A stretch of 40,712 nucleotides of DNA from Oscillospiraceae bacterium (GTDB lineage: Bacteria > Bacillota > Clostridia > Oscillospirales > Ruminococcaceae), in the NCBI GenBank assembly GCA_009777835.1, contig WRKZ01000009.1, positions 1 through 40,712 of the forward strand, given 5' to 3'. Under the pieces are notes generated by a model that was not told the origin of the DNA, searched no databases, and saw only the letters and a program-made list of their open reading frames with translations. This document shows, piece after piece, positions 1 to 7,385 of this stretch; positions within the stretch are counted from its first letter, which is position 1, and each line of letters starts with the position of its first letter. The translations under genes and the position numbers were made by a program.

Positions 1-2
1 AG

Positions 3-158
3 TTCTCGTTCTGCTTGCAGGAAGAGTCGGCGGCGATTGAATCGGCGGTCAACACGGTACTGAAAAGCGGTGCAAGAACCCTCGACATTCGGGGTGACAG
101 CACGGTAAACCCGGTCGGCACCTGCGAAATGGGCGAATTGATTCGCAAAGCGATTTAG
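3..158 (+). CDS. leuB: 3-isopropylmalate dehydrogenase, C-terminal fragment (cut by window edge)
   Basis: The frame is open from the window edge to a TAG at 156-158 and encodes 51 residues. They match the C-terminal end of 3-isopropylmalate dehydrogenase: a helix containing EESAAIESAV, then ARTLDIRGDS, then a terminal helix ending in MGELIRKAI. LeuB oxidises and decarboxylates 3-isopropylmalate in cytoplasmic leucine biosynthesis, using NAD. The start lies outside the window. A strong terminator follows within 25 bases, so this is the last gene of its transcript. The tail of isocitrate dehydrogenase is related, but the short C-terminus and the TCEMG segment fit LeuB better. Confidence 0.8.
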   Translation, partial: FSFCLQEESAAIESAVNTVLKSGARTLDIRGDSTVNPVGTCEMGELIRKAI

Positions 159-180
159 ACAAGGATTTTTATTAAAATCA

Positions 181-218
181 AGCTACCGCCTCGGCTTTCA
201 CCGAGACGGTAGCTTTTT
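181..218 (+). terminator. Rho-independent terminator after leuB
   Basis: AGCTACCG and CTCGG (181-194) pair with CCGAG and CGGTAGCT (201-214) around a CTTTCA loop, with one mismatch in the stem. TTTTT follows at 214-218. It ends the leuB transcript. Confidence 0.9.
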
Positions 219-259
219 CGTTTTGTAAAAAGTCAAGAGACAATTAACAGGCAGCGCGA

Positions 260-1468
260 TTATTCCTCTCCCAAAACATTTCTAACAAGGTTGAGAACCG
301 CTTGTGCAACATCTTGACGAACAATGTGCTCAAGCCAAATATCTCCTCCACCCTTACATGCTTTACATTCTTCTTTCTCCGGCGTGTTTGATGTGCTTGG
401 TCCGTTTTGTTTAGTCATAACACCGCTTCTTATTGCCCATTCCTTTGCTGCTTCCGGATAAACTTTCTTTTCGGGATATTTTTCAGGGGTATAATATCTT
501 AACCAACCATTCACTTTACCTCTAAACCAACCATCAACAAATTCTCTAACCTGTGTTTGAACCGCATTATCGATTGCTCTCTCTATCAATGCCCTGAACG
601 TTGTTTCTTGTACACCTGCCAAATAGCCGGTCATTCTTGACTCGAACCACTCGTCTGCCATAGCGTTGAAGTCCGGTTCTTCTTTCGGAGGACAAATTTC
701 CGGCTTACGTTTATTCCACCAGTTGTCCATAAAAGTTTCCAAAGTCGGAATGTTCCTATTTAACCAGCTACCTATCGCCTCATCTAAGTCCGGTTTATCA
801 TCATCGGTGTCGCGTTTATTCCACCAGTTATCCATAAGAGTTTCCAAAGTCGGAACGTTCCTATTTAACCAGTTACCTATTTCGGCATCTAAGCCGGCAT
901 TGTTTAGTTTCAGCTTGTCGTCAATCATGCCCTTGATGTGAGGTTCGTGCGGATACAAACAACAACTGTTTTTGCACGTTTCGACGCAAGGCGTTCCGAT
1001 GCAAGGCGTACCCGTTGAAAATAACTCGGGGTCAACAGCTACGATTGTTACAACATAGTCGTTATAGTCTTCGTCTGTCCAGTCCTCAACTTCAATTTTG
1101 TAAACGACTCCCCCTGCTCCGTTAGGGAAATTTATCGGTCGCACTTTAGGTGAATCGGGGCAAAGTCTCAAAGGTTCTCCTGTATTTTCAACCAAAAACT
1201 CTACTCTGAGATTTTCCCCGCCTTTGTATGTTGCGAACTCGAACCCCAAGAAACATTCCCCTAAATCACATATTCCGTGTGTTCCTTTTTGCTCGTTCGA
1301 TGCGTTGGGGATTGTGTTACCGTATTTTTTCTCAAACTTTGCATAGATGTTATCACTATCATCCTTTATAGTGATTTCGCCTTTAGTCGATGTTCTGCAA
1401 GTCACCCACATAGCCATGATTTGCCCTTTAGTTATCTCCGTTAATCTAATCGGTTCCATTGTGTTCAT
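260..1468 (-). CDS. Hypothetical protein with 35-residue tandem repeats and Cys clusters
   Basis: 402 residues; family not recognised. It has no signal peptide or membrane segment. Residues about 1-150 look beta-rich. A Cys cluster follows (CIGTPCVETCKNSCC). Two near-identical 35-residue repeats come next (about 192-262), each with IG[NS]WLNRN[VI]PTLET and MDNWWNKR, then more diverged Trp-rich helices (DEWFESRM, VDGWFRGKVNGWL). Near the C-terminus AAKEWAIRSGVM resembles one strand-helix of an S-layer homology or cell-wall-binding repeat, followed by a CKACKGGG pair and an amphipathic helix. The ATG at 1468 has AAAGGGGG 8 bases upstream, and a consensus promoter lies at 1508-1536, so the gene is expressed alone. 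A structural or surface-associated role is inference only. Confidence 0.75.
   Translation of the reverse strand: MNTMEPIRLTEITKGQIMAMWVTCRTSTKGEITIKDDSDNIYAKFEKKYGNTIPNASNEQKGTHGICDLGECFLGFEFATYKGGENLRVEFLVENTGEPLRLCPDSPKVRPINFPNGAGGVVYKIEVEDWTDEDYNDYVVTIVAVDPELFSTGTPCIGTPCVETCKNSCCLYPHEPHIKGMIDDKLKLNNAGLDAEIGNWLNRNVPTLETLMDNWWNKRDTDDDKPDLDEAIGSWLNRNIPTLETFMDNWWNKRKPEICPPKEEPDFNAMADEWFESRMTGYLAGVQETTFRALIERAIDNAVQTQVREFVDGWFRGKVNGWLRYYTPEKYPEKKVYPEAAKEWAIRSGVMTKQNGPSTSNTPEKEECKACKGGGDIWLEHIVRQDVAQAVLNLVRNVLGEE
708..897 (-). repeat. 105-bp coding tandem repeat (two copies)
   Basis: The sequence from CGTTTATTCCACCAG at 708 recurs at 813, a period of 105 bp (35 codons), with about 90% identity over some 85 bp. 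It encodes the WLNRN...MDNWWNKR repeats of the 402-residue protein. The high identity suggests a recent duplication or ongoing gene conversion. Confidence 0.9.
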
Positions 1469-1507
1469 TGTTAGTCCCCCTTTAAGTTTTATATTAGTAA
1501 TTATGGT

Positions 1508-1536
1508 ATTATATCACGCATGTAAATTCTTGTCAA
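1508..1536 (-). promoter_or_regulatory. Sigma-A promoter of the tandem-repeat protein gene
   Basis: On the minus strand TTGACA (1536-1531), a 17-base spacer and TATAAT (1513-1508) form a perfect consensus. The predicted start is near 1501, about 33 bases before the ATG at 1468. Confidence 0.85.
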
Positions 1537-1550
1537 CCCTTTTTCGAGAA

Positions 1551-1590
1551 AATGTTTCAAAATATTTCAAATTACTTCAAAATACTCCAA
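1551..1590. repeat. Four 10-bp phased repeats upstream of a promoter
   Basis: Four consecutive decamers read AATGTTTCAA, AATATTTCAA, ATTACTTCAA and AATACTCCAA. The exact 10-bp phase puts the TTCAA tracts on one face of the helix, about 15 to 55 bases upstream of the -35 box of the leftward promoter. This could be a curved UP-like element or an array of operator sites. Confidence 0.6.
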
Positions 1591-1593
1591 ACT

Positions 1594-1629
1594 CAAAAAA
1601 GTCAACCTCGCCGCAACTTGCGACGAGGT
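1594..1629 (-). terminator. Terminator, leftward
   Basis: ACCTCG-CGCA (1605-1615) pairs with TGCG-CGAGGT (1619-1629), with single-base mismatches. On the minus strand the hairpin is followed by GTTGAC and TTTTTT (1600-1595). It would end the lipoprotein transcript from 2309. Confidence 0.6.
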
Positions 1630-1637
1630 CATGGTCA

Positions 1638-1717
1638 TATACTCTTTAACTCCGAAAATTCCTACGGAATTTTCTCCGCAGGGCGAACAAAGCCCGCCCT
1701 TTGGCACTCCGTTATAC
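1638..1717 (-). repeat. Family A palindromic repeat, one unit, inverted orientation
   Basis: The core at 1646-1706 is the reverse complement of the unit seen at 17317, 25397 and 28612: GAGTTAAA end, AATTCC/GGAATT palindrome, GCAGGGCG...GCCCGCCC arm, and TTTGGCA end. TATACT (1638) and GTTATAC (1711) lie at the two edges. The element sits just downstream of the lipoprotein stop codon. Confidence 0.85.
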
Positions 1718-1727
1718 ACCCTTAATT

Positions 1728-2309
1728 TCAATCAAGCGGAATCAATATACCGGGCATTTCCGCGGGCTGATTGCCCGCTGTGACGAGCGGGGAAACAACA
1801 ACGTCGGAAAAAACAGCTTCAATAGACGAACCCGGGATTTTAAGCGCGATTGGTTCAAGACTCTTCTTATCAAAGGTTAATTCGTACAACCCCGACTTTG
1901 CGGTGATTGTGATGATTTCACCTGCGGAAATCGCTTCCCTTCCCTCGAAACTGATTGCACTCTCGAAAGCCTCTATAAAAGCTTCATACACCCCCGTAGT
2001 CTCCGAAGCGTTCTCGTTGAACGAAAACTCCAACCCCTCGAAGGTCGCGGTTGTCTTTCCGTTATCATAGGTGAGCGACATACCTTCCAGGGCATACGGC
2101 TCAAAGAGGGTGATTTCCCATTGTTCGGTGTTGGTACGCACGAATAATGCCGTTGCATTGAATTCACCGTATTGTATATCAGCCGTAAATTTATACGATT
2201 TGTCGATTTTCAGCTTTTGCGGGTCGATTTTTCCGTCGGCGGAACAAGCGTTCAACAGTAGGCACAGCACCATCACACAAAGAGTAAGGCTGTTTCGGAT
2301 TTTTCTCAT
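1728..2309 (-). CDS. Putative lipoprotein
   Basis: 193 residues. The N-terminus is a classical type II signal (positively charged MRKIR, hydrophobic core, LLNAC lipobox with Cys22), so the protein is probably tethered to the outer face of the membrane. The remainder is beta-rich with paired strands (YKFTADIQYGEFNATALFV) and resembles the small LolA/LppX-like lipoprotein fold found in many Firmicutes; that assignment is inference. The start is supported by GGAG 10 bases upstream. It is a single-gene unit, with a 9-bp inverted repeat about 45 bases upstream of the ATG and a family A repeat right after the stop. Confidence 0.8.
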   Translation of the reverse strand: MRKIRNSLTLCVMVLCLLLNACSADGKIDPQKLKIDKSYKFTADIQYGEFNATALFVRTNTEQWEITLFEPYALEGMSLTYDNGKTTATFEGLEFSFNENASETTGVYEAFIEAFESAISFEGREAISAGEIITITAKSGLYELTFDKKSLEPIALKIPGSSIEAVFSDVVVSPLVTAGNQPAEMPGILIPLD

Positions 2310-2354
2310 TACAATTTCTCCAATTTCTCGATTTGCAGTAAATATTAAGGAGCA

Positions 2355-2374
2355 ACAAATGTCTTGACATTTGT
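2355..2374. promoter_or_regulatory. 9-bp perfect inverted repeat, operator-like
   Basis: ACAAATGTC-TT-GACATTTGT lies 46-65 bases upstream of the lipoprotein ATG. It is a perfect dyad with a 2-base centre and no T tract, so it looks more like a protein-binding site than a terminator. No convincing -35/-10 pair could be placed next to it. Confidence 0.4.
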
Positions 2375-2533
2375 GCGACTTACTTAATTTGCCGGCTGTA
2401 GCGGTTACCCAAAGGGCAAGCCCTCTTGAAACATTTATATTGTCGGAAATGCTATTTATTCCGACATGAGGAAAAAATTTTTTTCACGGCTGTTATTGAA
2501 AGTAAGGGTGTAATATCCCCTTGAGGCGGCTCT

Positions 2534-2570
2534 CTCGCCCGTAGGGCGAGGGGTGCAGGGCTTGCCCTGC
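2534..2570. repeat. Double palindrome in the gene-free stretch 2310-2923
   Basis: CTCGCCC-GTA-GGGCGAG (2534-2550) is followed by GCAGGGC-TT-GCCCTGC (2555-2570). A related AGGGC-AA-GCCCT lies near 2413-2424, and TGTCGGAA...TTCCGACA lies at 2441-2466. The pattern resembles other short intergenic palindromic repeats in this window but not families A to C exactly. The rest of 2375-2660 shows no gene. Confidence 0.55.
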
Positions 2571-2670
2571 GATGTTACCTTACATTGGGCAATATTTCCA
2601 TGATTTTGCTTTTCAACAATACATATGTTTTCTCATGATAAAGCGGGGGCGATTAACAAGCGGTTTATAA

Positions 2671-2775
2671 CGTTTTCAACGAAGTTTTCCACAGAACCGC
2701 CGAGCAAACAAGCAAATTTGTTGAAAACTCTCTCTTTTAAGAACAAGTTTTCAACAGTTTCAACAGTTTTCCACA
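2671..2775. other. Cluster of DnaA-box-like sequences
   Basis: TTTTCCACA occurs at 2685-2693 and 2767-2775; each differs by one base from the consensus TTATCCACA. Three or more TTTTCAAC motifs (near 2673 and 2748, and inverted near 2720) lie between and beside them in an AT-rich stretch. No dnaA, dnaN or other origin gene is nearby, so an origin is unlikely. DnaA titration or transcription control is possible. Confidence 0.3.
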
Positions 2776-2923
2776 AAAAAGACCGAGTCTCGCATAAAAA
2801 TTACAGATTGTAAAAACGTTACCCTGCCAAAGCTTGAATATAAGCGGAAATTTTTCCGATAATACGCACGGTATACTATTTTCGACTATTTTTTGGCTAT
2901 TTTCCAAAAGGAGGGAAACCAAC

Positions 2924-3190
2924 ATGATTAAAGGTGTAAACAAGCTCATCGTAGAAGTCTCAAACCCTGAATCAGAATTTTTCGAAAGGGCGATTTTCTT
3001 CGTTAAGCCGCAGAAAAAAGACACTCCGCCGAAAGAACTAAACAAAAGTGCCGACGCGCTCCTGCTTAAACAGGCTCGCTTCGGCACCGGGAAAAACCAT
3101 CACAAAAAAGGCGTTCCTTTTGGGATTACTTTTGCGGGGGCGGCAGGATTCGGGGCGGCAGTTACCGCGGTTCTGTTAAAAGTCTTGTAG
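2924..3190 (+). CDS. Small conserved protein of unknown function
   Basis: 88 residues beginning MIKGVNKLIVEV. The ATG at 2924 is chosen because AGGAGGG lies 9 bases upstream; the frame extends further upstream but without a ribosome site. The N-terminal half (KGVNKLIVEV..PESEFFERAIFFV) has the look of a small protein recurring in Clostridia, but I know no function for it. A basic segment (GTGKNHHKKGVPFG) leads to a C-terminal hydrophobic stretch of about 20 residues, probably one membrane anchor with the N-terminus inside. It is convergent with the next gene, 21 bases away. Confidence 0.7.
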   Translation: MIKGVNKLIVEVSNPESEFFERAIFFVKPQKKDTPPKELNKSADALLLKQARFGTGKNHHKKGVPFGITFAGAAGFGAAVTAVLLKVL

Positions 3191-3211
3191 TCATGGAAGC
3201 AAGTTCCGTGA

Positions 3212-4048
3212 CTATGCCCGGAAAAACCATGCCTTAAACGCTTCAAAAAGGACTACACGGGAGAACATCAGGAACATGAACGTTAGGCTAAATCCGGAGC
3301 GTGGGATTGAAAACTCGCTATAATCGTCGTCGATTCTTCCGGAAGTCCCGCTCTTCTCGTACTTTTCATAAGAAAGCGGAACGTAATCCCCGCTGTCCAT
3401 CAACTCCTCGATTTGCGCAATGGTCATGATTCTGCTTTCGCTGATTATAACCCCGATTAACTCGTTATCTTGGGTGTAAACCGGCGCGAGGTAGTCCGAG
3501 TTGGAGTACCCCGCCTCGCTAAACTGCAAATCGGAAGAAGTATAGTACAGATATCCACCGTCAACGGCGGTGATTTTCGCGCTGTATTCGTAACCGATGA
3601 TTCCGCCGAATGTATAGGAGTAGATTTTGACAGAATCCCCCACCGAAAATTCGGTCGCCCTTTCGGGGAGTTGCAATTCGCTTCCAAACACTCGATAAAT
3701 AGCGCAATTGTTGCTCTTAAAAACCCCTATCGGAATAGCCGGGTCGAAAAGCGCGGTATCGTCAGCGTTTCCGCAACGATAGGACGTGATTTCATAAATA
3801 TCATTGACATAATCCGTAGTGCTGTAAAACGGTGAATAGTTCGCAGACAGCCCGATTGCGAGCCGCTCACCGTTTTCGTCGCTGCCGAAGACCGTCAACA
3901 AAGAATAATAACCGGTAATGTACCCTTCTTCGTCATAGTCTCCGATTGCTTTACCATGAGAATAAGGCACGGCAATCGCATTTATGCCCAGGGACAGCGC
4001 AATCAATCCGGCGCACAGAGACAAAACCGATTTTTTCAAACTTTTCAT
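3212..4048 (-). CDS. Membrane-anchored, trypsin-like domain protein, probably inactive
   Basis: 278 residues from the ATG at 4048, which has AGGGGGA 6 bases upstream. Residues 1-27 are a Sec signal sequence. The middle shows the order of a trypsin-like serine protease: FSVGDSVKIYSYTFGG, an ITAVDGGYLYYTS strand, then a segment where GNSGGPV would stand but reads YSNSDYLAPVYTQDNELIGVI. The nucleophile motif GxSGGP is not recognisable, so catalysis is doubtful. A linker with acidic and Ser residues leads to a C-terminal hydrophobic helix ending in FRA, a second anchor. Expected outside the membrane. The protease relationship is inference from motif order. A promoter is present at 4086-4114. Confidence 0.65.
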   Translation of the reverse strand: MKSLKKSVLSLCAGLIALSLGINAIAVPYSHGKAIGDYDEEGYITGYYSLLTVFGSDENGERLAIGLSANYSPFYSTTDYVNDIYEITSYRCGNADDTALFDPAIPIGVFKSNNCAIYRVFGSELQLPERATEFSVGDSVKIYSYTFGGIIGYEYSAKITAVDGGYLYYTSSDLQFSEAGYSNSDYLAPVYTQDNELIGVIISESRIMTIAQIEELMDSGDYVPLSYEKYEKSGTSGRIDDDYSEFSIPRSGFSLTFMFLMFSRVVLFEAFKAWFFRA

Positions 4049-4085
4049 AATAATCCCCCTAATATTATATAATTTCATTATTTTC

Positions 4086-4114
4086 AGTATATCATAAATT
4101 GCCATGAATTTCAA
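4086..4114 (-). promoter_or_regulatory. Sigma-A promoter for the trypsin-like membrane protein
   Basis: On the minus strand TTGAAA (4114-4109), 17 bases, then TATACT (4091-4086). The predicted start is near 4079, giving a leader of about 30 bases. Confidence 0.75.
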
Positions 4115-4234
4115 GCGTTATTTTTAAATTCCACAGCGTTTGGGAATTATTTACTATGCAGAATTTGTATAAAAGAGCCCCTGCAGACAATACTTTTGAA
4201 AGTGGCGAGAGTCTGAAAAGAAAGGGCGAATCAC

Positions 4235-4264
4235 CCCGCATAATCAAGTCGGGATTTATGCGGG
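4235..4264 (+). promoter_or_regulatory. 9-bp hairpin in the sigG leader
   Basis: CCCGCATAA (4235-4243) pairs perfectly with TTATGCGGG (4256-4264). The hairpin ends 24 bases before the sigG ATG, and no T tract follows. It may limit translation or mark a binding site. Upstream, GTATA (4167) and GACAATACT (4186) loosely resemble a forespore sigma-F promoter with a short spacer. Confidence 0.4.
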
Positions 4265-4287
4265 AAGGGTGCGCATGGTCATAGATT

Positions 4288-5061
4288 ATGTACTTTAACA
4301 AGGTAGAAATCAGCGGTGTAAATACAGCGAATCTAAAAGTTTTGAAAGAAGCCGAGAAAATACGGCTTCTAAAATTAATAAAAGAAAACGGCGATATGCA
4401 AGCGCGGGAAGAGCTGATTAACGGGAATCTTCGCCTTGTGTTGAGCGTTATTCAGCGTTTCGCGGGGAGGGGCGAAAACCCCGACGATTTGTTCCAGGTC
4501 GGTTGTATCGGATTGATTAAAGCAATAGACAATTTCGATGTAAGCTTGAACGTAAAGTTCAGCACCTACGCAGTCCCGATGATACTGGGTGAAGTTAAAC
4601 GCTATCTGCGCGACAACAATCAAATCAGGGTATCGCGTTCGTTGCGGGATTTAGCCTATCGCGCCATGCAAGCGAAAGAGAAACTAATCAACGAGAAGCA
4701 AGCCGAACCCAGCGTGGATGAAATCGCGAAGGAAATCGATGCCAAACGTGAAGACATCGTACTTGCCCTTGAAGCAATCAGCGAGCCGGTGTCCCTGTAC
4801 GAACCTGTTTTCTCGGAATCGGGGGATACTATATATGTAATGGACCAACTCGGCGATAATAATGACGATAATAACTGGTTGGACGAAATCGCGCTGAAAG
4901 AGGCAATCAATCATCTGGGACAACGCGAGAAAAAAATCCTCAGTCTGAGATTTTTCCAGGGGAAAACTCAAGTAGAAGTCGCACAAGAAATCGGGATTTC
5001 ACAGGCACAGGTTTCTCGGCTTGAAAAAGGTGCGTTGAACAAGATTAAGCGAAAAATCTAG
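4288..5061 (+). CDS. sigG: RNA polymerase sporulation sigma factor SigG
   Basis: 257 residues, the usual length. It opens with the SigG signature NKVEISGVNTANLKVL. Sigma-70 region 2 follows (NLRLVLSVIQRF, DDLFQVGCIGLIKAIDNFD, KFSTYAVPMILGEVKRYLRDN), then region 3 (RVSRSLRDLAYRAMQ) and region 4 with its helix-turn-helix (GKTQVEVAQEIGISQAQVSRLEKGAL). It directs late forespore transcription during endospore formation, usually after activation by sigma-F. It stands alone here rather than behind spoIIGA-sigE, as in Bacillus. No strong Shine-Dalgarno is seen before the ATG. SigF is the main alternative, but the N-terminus is SigG-like. Confidence 0.92.
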   Translation: MYFNKVEISGVNTANLKVLKEAEKIRLLKLIKENGDMQAREELINGNLRLVLSVIQRFAGRGENPDDLFQVGCIGLIKAIDNFDVSLNVKFSTYAVPMILGEVKRYLRDNNQIRVSRSLRDLAYRAMQAKEKLINEKQAEPSVDEIAKEIDAKREDIVLALEAISEPVSLYEPVFSESGDTIYVMDQLGDNNDDNNWLDEIALKEAINHLGQREKKILSLRFFQGKTQVEVAQEIGISQAQVSRLEKGALNKIKRKI

Positions 5062-5095
5062 AAAAACACCCTCCTGTTCGGATGAACAGGAGGGT
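5062..5095 (-). terminator. Terminator between sigG and the HD-GYP gene
   Basis: ACCCTCCTGTTC (5068-5079) and GAACAGGAGGGT (5084-5095) form a perfect 12-bp stem with a GGAT loop. On the minus strand TTTTT follows (5066-5062), so it best serves the HD-GYP gene. The stem may also end sigG transcripts. Confidence 0.75.
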
Positions 5096-5106
5096 GACGT
5101 GCTTCT

Positions 5107-6348
5107 TCAAATATGCTTCATACGCACACAATGGAACTTCTCGCCGGTCTCAACCACCTTGCCCGAAACGTTTACAATCGGATAAAGCAGGTTGCGCGGA
5201 TTCACAAGGAGGACTTGGGCTTCTTTCCCGTCATTCATGATGATTTCTTTACCCTTGAGCTCTTCAATCATACAGTTAATGAATATATTCACGTATTTGA
5301 TGTCTAATTCGGAATATCCTTCCTGTGCGAACTCATTCAAAATCACAAAAGGCGAATGTGGGTCTTTATACACGCGTTTCGTTACCATTGCATCGTATAT
5401 ATCGGAAATTGCAGTTACCCGCGCAAACTCACTAATCTGAACAGCATCCAGCTTCAGCGGATAACCCGTTCCGTTGACTTTTTCGTGATGTTGAATCACC
5501 CCGTCAAGGATAGTCTTGTTTTTGATTCCCGATTTAATCAGCGTTTCCAGCGAAAGCACCGGGTGTTTCTTGATTTCGGCGAATTCTTCTTCGGTCAGTC
5601 GGGATGGTTTGTTAAGAATATCACGGTCTACCTTCAGTTTACCGATGTCGTGCAGAAGCCCGATTTCGACCAGTTCGGCTTGGGCGGCAGAATCCAACCG
5701 CATCCATTTACCCATCAGCCCGTTCAGGAATGCCACGTTAAGACTATGTGTCAGTAAGTACTCGTCTTCGTCACGGATTCGGCTGATTGTCTGGATAATC
5801 ATAGCAGGGTCAGACAGATTAACCTGCTCCCTCATTTCTTTCGAGAGGGATTCGCACTGATCCTTATTGACTTTTCCTGTCACTGCCGCCTGTTCGATTA
5901 CTTTTTCGGTTTCATTACGGAACCCATTGTATTGTTCTATGACTTCGCGCAGCTTTTTCGCATACGGTTCTTCTTTTGCGGGGTCTCCCGCTTTCTGTGA
6001 CTTCACAAGTTCAGAAATAGGGATTGTGTTGGTAGCACTTTTATCCCAGAACTTTTCCCCGTTACGAATCGCCCGGACTTCACTAAGACTGAACTCCAGA
6101 AAAATATCTTTGTCGAAAAGTTCTTCCACCATGTACTTCCACGGAAGATACACCGTCCCCGACGGGAAAAGCACCCGTTGTAATCGTGCGATTAATTCGG
6201 GAGTAACCGTGACATTCTCGCACAACATAGAATATTCACCTTGAACGTCCAATTCTTCCGTTCGGATAAGCTTCTTTTGATAGACCGCGGTATCCAAATA
6301 CAGACCTTTGGGCAACACCCTTAATTTCACCGGAACAAGCTCAAACAT
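5107..6348 (-). CDS. HD-GYP domain phosphodiesterase
   Basis: 413 residues. Residues 1-120 form an unassigned N-terminal domain like those that precede HD-GYP in two-domain cytoplasmic proteins. The HD-GYP domain spans about 190-350: HSLNVAF, HDIGK (His233-Asp234), KHPVLS, QHHEKVNGTGYP (287-297) and AISDIYDAMVTKRVYK. All metal ligands are visible, so it is probably an active hydrolase of cyclic di-GMP or a related dinucleotide. About 50 C-terminal residues form a small beta domain. No membrane segment is seen. It is last in the leftward series, 32 bases after trpS, with GGGAGAAAAG before the ATG. Confidence 0.9.
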   Translation of the reverse strand: MFELVPVKLRVLPKGLYLDTAVYQKKLIRTEELDVQGEYSMLCENVTVTPELIARLQRVLFPSGTVYLPWKYMVEELFDKDIFLEFSLSEVRAIRNGEKFWDKSATNTIPISELVKSQKAGDPAKEEPYAKKLREVIEQYNGFRNETEKVIEQAAVTGKVNKDQCESLSKEMREQVNLSDPAMIIQTISRIRDEDEYLLTHSLNVAFLNGLMGKWMRLDSAAQAELVEIGLLHDIGKLKVDRDILNKPSRLTEEEFAEIKKHPVLSLETLIKSGIKNKTILDGVIQHHEKVNGTGYPLKLDAVQISEFARVTAISDIYDAMVTKRVYKDPHSPFVILNEFAQEGYSELDIKYVNIFINCMIEELKGKEIIMNDGKEAQVLLVNPRNLLYPIVNVSGKVVETGEKFHCVRMKHI

Positions 6349-6380
6349 AACTTTTCTCCCTGTTTATGAATTTTTACTTC

Positions 6381-7385
6381 CTACTGATACTGGACAAACC
6401 CGATTTTCTTGTACACTTTGCGGAGCGTTTTCCCCGAAATACGGAGCGACTTTTCCGCCGCCGACTTCATACATCCCTCAAGATACGCTTTATCGGCGAT
6501 TAACCGTTCATACTCAGTTTGAATCGGTGCAAAAGCATCGGCAACCGCTTCCCCGACTGCGATTTTAAAATCACCGTAACCCTTCCCGGCGAACTCACCC
6601 TCACAATCGGATATACTTTTACCGCTTACCGCCGAATAAATTGAGAGCAGATTGTTTATACCGGACTTTTCGACATTCCCCTCATCGAAAACAATTTCCG
6701 CATCCGAATCTGTGACCGCCCGCTTGAATTTTCGTATAACCTCATCACGGCTGTCGAGTAAACCGACACTTGCCCCGGGATTCTCGTCCGATTTCGACAT
6801 CTTTTTAGTCGGCTCGGTAAGCGACTTCACTTTAGCTGCCGAGGTCGGAATATACGGTTCAGGCAGGGTAAACGTCTCTGAATAAGCATTATTGAACCGT
6901 ACCGCAATATCCCGCGATAATTCGAGATGTTGTTTCTGGTCTGCCCCGACCGGAACTAAGTCTGCTTGATACAGAAGAATATCCGCCGCCTGTAAAATCG
7001 GATAAGTGAACAGCCCCGCATTTATGTTTTCCTCGTTTTTCGCGCTCTTGTCCTTGAACTGTGTCATACGGCTCAACTCACCGAATTGCGTATAACAAGA
7101 CAGTGTCCACGCCAATTCGGCATGATGCTGATTATGACTCTGCACGAAAAGCAATGTCTTTTCGACATCAATCCCCAACGCCATAAGAATAGCGTAGGTT
7201 TCCTTCGTCTGCGCACGGAGTTTCGCAGGTTCTTGCCGCAGTGTAATAGCATGGAGGTCTACCACACTGTAGATACAGTCGTATTCGTCCTGCATATTAA
7301 CCCAGTTTTTGAGTGCGCCGAGGTAATTCCCCAAATGCGGAGTGTTAGTCGGCTGAATCCCCGAAAAAATTATTTTTTTTGACAT
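6381..7385 (-). CDS. trpS: Tryptophanyl-tRNA synthetase
   Basis: 334 residues, a normal length for the bacterial class Ic enzyme. The N-terminus has SGIQPTNTPHLGNYLGAL, carrying the HIGH-type signature as PHLGN, and the second signature is KMSKSDENPGASVGLLD. DLVPVGADQKQHLELSRDIA is typical of the family. It charges tRNA-Trp in the cytoplasm. The 74-base gap upstream has a short GTCAAG/CTTGAC hairpin, but I see no T-box or tryptophan leader peptide. The Shine-Dalgarno is weak. It lies between DUF1385 and HD-GYP genes, with no functional link apparent. Confidence 0.96.
   Translation of the reverse strand: MSKKIIFSGIQPTNTPHLGNYLGALKNWVNMQDEYDCIYSVVDLHAITLRQEPAKLRAQTKETYAILMALGIDVEKTLLFVQSHNQHHAELAWTLSCYTQFGELSRMTQFKDKSAKNEENINAGLFTYPILQAADILLYQADLVPVGADQKQHLELSRDIAVRFNNAYSETFTLPEPYIPTSAAKVKSLTEPTKKMSKSDENPGASVGLLDSRDEVIRKFKRAVTDSDAEIVFDEGNVEKSGINNLLSIYSAVSGKSISDCEGEFAGKGYGDFKIAVGEAVADAFAPIQTEYERLIADKAYLEGCMKSAAEKSLRISGKTLRKVYKKIGFVQYQ

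Noticed and set aside
2671-2775. Chromosomal origin (oriC)
   Set aside because: Only two near-consensus DnaA boxes, and no dnaA, dnaN, rpmH or recF nearby. Retained only as a weak motif cluster.
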